The translations under genes and the position numbers were made by a program. Source: Flavobacterium subsaxonicum WB 4.1-42 = DSM 21790 (GTDB taxonomy: Bacteria; Bacteroidota; Bacteroidia; Flavobacteriales; Flavobacteriaceae). From it: 64,000 nucleotides of DNA. The notes under the pieces were generated by a model, which did no database searches, was not told the DNA's origin, and saw only the letters and a list, made by a program, of their open reading frames with translations. The DNA is taken from contig NZ_KE383910.1 of assembly GCF_000422725.1 (NCBI RefSeq), forward strand, positions 1 through 64,000, read 5' to 3'. The first letter of the stretch is position 1; the number at the start of each line of letters is the position of its first letter. Positions 62,879 to 64,000 of the stretch are shown piece after piece.

Positions 62879-63238
62879 TTAGTAGCTGTACAAGGAAAAT
62901 GGAATTAATCCGTTAGGCTCTTGTATGTAATATATTTGATATTTATTGTTTACTTGTCTGTATATAATCATATTTTTTGAATAATGATCTTTAAAAATTT
63001 TATCGCCTGTTGAAATTCCTAACTTGTCATATTTACTAAACCAATAACCGGAGAAAAAATATTTATTATTAAGGTTATCGTAAAATGTTAAATTCCCTTT
63101 TATATCAGTTTTGATATTTTTTATCACAAAATCATATTTCTCAACATATTCTCGACGTGATTGTATAAATCCATCTATAAAAATGAATGCAATAGCAACC
63201 ACAAAAAAAATTATTAATATAAGAACTGATTTTTTCAT
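62879..63238 (-). CDS. Small membrane-anchored protein, immunity-like
   Basis: 119 residues with one N-terminal helix (VLILIIFFVVAIAFIFIDGFI) and a soluble, Tyr/Lys/Asn-rich domain (FYDNLNNKYFFSGYWFSKYD). Its ATG lies 5 bp after the stop of the toxin-tip-like ORF upstream, so the two are translationally coupled, as expected for a toxin-immunity pair. No family recognised. Confidence 0.55.
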   Translation of the reverse strand: MKKSVLILIIFFVVAIAFIFIDGFIQSRREYVEKYDFVIKNIKTDIKGNLTFYDNLNNKYFFSGYWFSKYDKLGISTGDKIFKDHYSKNMIIYRQVNNKYQIYYIQEPNGLIPFSLYSY

Positions 63239-63243
63239 ATTTA

Positions 63244-63759
63244 TTATGGTGTAAAAGTAGTATTACTGTGTCCAAAGCTAGGAAAAGAATATGAAGTTCC
63301 TCCATAGACGCCCACGCCTGGTGTGCCAAATCCAACCGAACCTCCCCCAGTAACCCAAGAAATCTTTCTTGGATGTAAAGGGTTACCAGTCATTCCTATT
63401 GATCCTGTTAATGAAACTCTCCCTCCGTAGGCTGCTCCAAAGATAGTTCCTTTATAAGACCAGCCTAACATTGCATCTGCAGCATCACCTGGTAATACAG
63501 ACCTCATATCTGCTACAGGGAAATAACCCGCCCCAACACCAACACCTACATTTGGCGCGCCAGCAATCCCAGCTACTGTTGTAATAGCGTATTGTATAAC
63601 ACTTGCATCATTTCCTCTAGTGATCCAATTCAAAGAAAAATCCGAAGAGGTACCTACAAATGTATTGACATTATATGACAAACTAATATATAATCTATCG
63701 GGAATTACTAATCTTGCGCTATGACTATTCCAATAGAAAAATTCCCTTGAGAGGTAATC
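63244..63759 (-). CDS. Toxin-tip-like glycine-rich C-terminal domain lacking a normal start
   Basis: The frame is open from 63759 (after a TGA inside repeat copy A) to the stop at 63244, about 171 codons, with no ATG; the first usable start is TTG 63681. The sequence is rich in Gly/Ser/Val with an alternating beta pattern (IAGAPNVGVGVGAGYFP, YGGRVSLTGSIGMTG, FGTPGVGVYGGTSYSF). The early part, RLYISLSYNVNTFVGTSSDF, looks like the middle of a domain, so this seems to be a C-terminal tip cut from a larger secreted protein. It is followed by an immunity-like gene. Expression from the TTG or as part of a recombined fusion are both open. Confidence 0.5.
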   Translation of the reverse strand, partial: DYLSREFFYWNSHSARLVIPDRLYISLSYNVNTFVGTSSDFSLNWITRGNDASVIQYAITTVAGIAGAPNVGVGVGAGYFPVADMRSVLPGDAADAMLGWSYKGTIFGAAYGGRVSLTGSIGMTGNPLHPRKISWVTGGGSVGFGTPGVGVYGGTSYSFPSFGHSNTTFTP

Positions 63760-63990
63760 TCAACGTTAAAGGTATATGCACCTATAGCATCATGAAGTAA
63801 AAATAAACAAAAAAACCCGCTCCATTTGCATGGAGCGGGTCTTGTAGCCCCACTGAATTTAATTCCAATTATTTTTTTGAAGATTTGGAAAGGCTAACAA
63901 TTTTAATTTGAGTTTTAACTAAATACTTTATGAGTTTGCTGTTCTATAGTAATAAATTTGACTTAGCCACTCTGGTTTTAACTCAACTAT
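63713..63990. repeat. Accessory-island direct repeat, copy A
   Basis: About 278 bp matching copy B. It ends, on the minus strand, at the codons AGC GCA, after which copies A and B run into different toxin-tip-like sequences. This is what a constant-variable junction would look like. Confidence 0.85.
63815..63840 (-). terminator. Terminator hairpin in repeat copy A
   Basis: Perfect 11-bp arms ACCCGCTCCAT/ATGGAGCGGGT, loop TTGC, T run on the minus strand; identical to the one in copy B. Confidence 0.75.
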
Positions 63991-64000
63991 CTGATGGAGA

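Overview
The window looks like chromosomal DNA of a Flavobacterium-like member of the Bacteroidota. The reasons are: type IX secretion (T9SS) genes and C-terminal T9SS sorting domains, DUF4270, a detached atpD-atpC pair, a panC-panD cluster typical of the family, and repeated promoter boxes of the form TAnnTTTG. All functional names come from reading translated motifs; no database search was possible.

Layout. 1-3.8 kb: the tail of a PorP/SprF protein, a PorE-like OmpA protein, a JmjC/cupin protein and recX. 3.8-13.6 kb: two tandem paralogous TPR/membrane/HTH regulators, a 560-bp leader region, a 1673-residue secreted T9SS adhesin-like protein, and a three-copy structured repeat. 13.6-19.4 kb: biotin genes (a ketosynthase, bioA, bioD, bioF) around an AI-2E family permease. 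19.4-21.3 kb: three tandem DUF2975 membrane proteins and a small XRE regulator. 21.3-21.7 kb: nested intergenic repeats. 21.7-30.1 kb, minus strand: atpC, atpD, a solitary AT-rich nuclease-like gene, an MtfA-like peptidase, glmS, a DUF4270 lipoprotein and a GT5-like truncated glycogen synthase. 30.2-37 kb, plus strand: panC, panD, a flippase-like membrane protein, an esterase-like protein lacking the usual serine, radA, and an unusual GT51 transglycosylase with a long N-terminal region. 37-54 kb: mostly housekeeping genes (xth, an ornithine-lipid acyltransferase, mgtE, rsmA, serS) with a MuiA family protein, two T9SS cargo enzymes and a dehydrogenase fused to a VOC domain. 54-58 kb: surface glycan genes (two glycosyltransferases and a flippase). 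58-60.5 kb: small enzymes.

60.5-64 kb is an accessory, visibly AT-rich island. It holds a decayed RHS fragment, toxin-tip-like and immunity-like small ORFs on the minus strand, and about 280-bp direct repeats spaced exactly 1280 bp apart, with a third, partial copy. I read this as an array of displaced polymorphic-toxin C-terminal/immunity cassettes. Together with the structured repeat after the T9SS adhesin (13.08-13.48 kb), it is the best candidate for something not well described. No tRNA, rRNA or CRISPR array was recognised.
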